A stretch of 64,000 nt of DNA from an uncultured Aquabacterium sp. (GTDB taxonomy: Bacteria; Pseudomonadota; Gammaproteobacteria; Burkholderiales; Burkholderiaceae_C), in contig NZ_CAJYGK010000086.1 of assembly GCF_913773725.1 (NCBI RefSeq), positions 140,297 through 204,296 on the forward strand, given 5' to 3'. Numbering within the stretch: the first letter of the stretch is position 1; the number at the start of each line of letters is the position of its first letter. Made by a program: the position numbers and the translations under genes. Below the pieces are notes generated by a model, which searched no databases, was not told the origin of the DNA, and saw only the letters and a list, made by a program, of their open reading frames with translations. Of this stretch, positions 63,048 through 64,000 are shown piece by piece.

Positions 63048-63947
63048 TCAGTGTGGAAACGACAACGTGAATTGCGTTTTACCTTCTCCTGATCGGGCCG
63101 AGGCATTGCCGCCGTGGGCTTCAACGATGGCCTTCGTAATCGATAGGCCCAGCCCAGTTCCATCAGAGTCAGGATGAGATCTTGCAGGATCTGCGCGATA
63201 GAAGCGGTCAAACAACCTTGGCAACACAAGGGGATCAATATCCTGCCCTGTGTTCTCCACCGTGATCTCGGTGGTCGCACGCCCCTCGACAACGTCGATG
63301 TGCACGTCTCCCTCGTCTGGCGTATGGCGGAGGGCATTTGAGAGCAAATTGCTCACGGCGCGGCGAAACATCAACCGGTCACCGAAAATCTGACCATCGC
63401 CCTGGGCGCTCAAACGGATGCGCTTTTCATCGGCCACGACGTCATAGAACTCCAACAGCGCCTGCACTTCACGGGCCGCCGAGAAACGCTCCTTGTTGGG
63501 CAGGTCCACACCTCGCTCGGTCTTGGCCAGGAACAGCATGTCCGACACCATGCGTGCCAGGCGTTGCAGCTCTTCGGCATTGGATGAGAGGATGTCGCGG
63601 TAGGTATGGGCATCCCGGTCGGCCGACAGCGTCACCTGCGTCTGGGTGAGCAAGTTGCTGATGGGGGTCCGCAATTCATGGGCCAGGTCCGATGAGAACT
63701 CTGACAGGCGCAGGAAGTCCTCCTGAAGCCTGCCTAACATCTGGTTCAACTCCCTTGCCAGGTCTGCCATCTCAATCGGAACGGCCTCAACAGGCATGCG
63801 CCTTTCCAGTTGTTGGCCCGACACCCCAGCCGCTCGTGTCTTCATGTCGCGAAGCGGAGCCATACCTTGATGCCCCCGGCGGCCACCCAAACTGCCCCAC
63901 CCATGGCCACCCAAACTGCTCCACCTGGCCGGGGTGAATTGACCCAT
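63048..63947 (-). pseudogene. copS: CopS/CusS-type histidine kinase, sensor half replaced by mobile-element end
   Basis: The last 270 residues are a good heavy-metal sensor kinase: HAMP remnant (APLRDMKTRAAGVSGQQLERR), H-box LAHELRTPISNL with the phospho-His, N-box NLLSNALRHTP, and G-box GTGLGLSITKAI. The first 25-30 residues are translated from the repeats of a mobile element, and the two membrane helices and periplasmic sensor are missing. The kinase cannot sense periplasmic copper as it stands. It runs convergent to copD with 64 bp between. No copR partner is seen. Confidence 0.8.
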
Positions 63948-64000
63948 TGAGAACGGTGAGTCAGGCGCCTCAGCCCTGACGAGCAGGACGTAACTTTCGC
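63881..64000. mobile_element. End of an insertion element with 21-bp terminal direct repeats (continues outside)
   Basis: Two copies of GGCCACCCAAACTGCYCCACC lie at 63881-63901 and 63905-63925, a 24-bp period. They sit exactly where the kinase homology stops. Multiple short terminal repeats of this kind are typical of IS21-like elements. The element body would lie beyond 64000, so the family is a guess. Confidence 0.55.

Overview
The window is high-GC DNA with dense coding and frequent ATGA start/stop overlaps. The gene families point to a betaproteobacterium of the order Burkholderiales: CcoG, a PEP-CTERM protein, norR-norA, a second-replicon type repA-parA-parB block and GlnT/Glx genes. An Aquabacterium/Leptothrix-like lineage would fit, but the genus is a guess.

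Layout: (1) 1-6.1 kb: the end of an M16 zinc peptidase; a divergent norR / norA (ytfE-type) pair with three NorR operators and a sigma-54 promoter; a large membrane diguanylate cyclase. (2) 6.1-13.1 kb: a LysR regulator divergent from a DAB-type inorganic-carbon transporter (dabB-dabA), followed by a DUF4126-like membrane protein and a GntP-family permease. (3) 13.2-19.9 kb: a plasmid/chromid replication and partition module. It has repA, an iteron origin with a DnaA box, parA-parB, three parS-like palindromes and a large tyrosine-recombinase-like protein that lacks a visible catalytic tyrosine. (4) 20-22 kb: a chemoreceptor. (5) 22-35.6 kb: two tandem MocR regulators divergent from a complete eight-gene Nit1C (nitrilase / cyanide-assimilation type) operon with its own sigma-54 promoter, then an acyl-CoA-dehydrogenase-like half protein, ccoG and a DMT exporter. 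(6) 35.7-46.6 kb: a nitrogen block. It holds glnT-glxBCD (split glutamate synthase plus glutamine synthetase homologue), an XRE-cupin regulator, an amino-acid oxidase with hutD, a LysR with hutG, and glnK-amtB. (7) 46.7-53.6 kb: a PEP-CTERM protein, an orphan arsA ATPase, a TSUP permease, a LysR, truD and an AraC regulator. (8) 53.6-57.8 kb: an intact IS3-family element inserted between the AraC gene and a Baeyer-Villiger-type monooxygenase/hydrolase pair. (9) 57.8-64 kb: degenerate mobile DNA, then copABCD and a copS-like histidine kinase whose sensor half is replaced by the end of another mobile element running out of the window.

Recurring theme: nitrogen and nitrosative control through sigma-54. 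I see well-formed -24/-12 elements before norA, the Nit1C operon, glnT and glnK. The glnT and glnK promoters also share the same 39-bp inverted-repeat arrangement (TGTTTCCT, 23 bp, AGGAAACA). This looks like a common operator, possibly for the XRE-cupin regulator encoded between them, and is the observation I would follow up first. The replication module among core-type genes (truD, glnK-amtB) suggests the window comes from a chromid, or less likely from an integrated plasmid.
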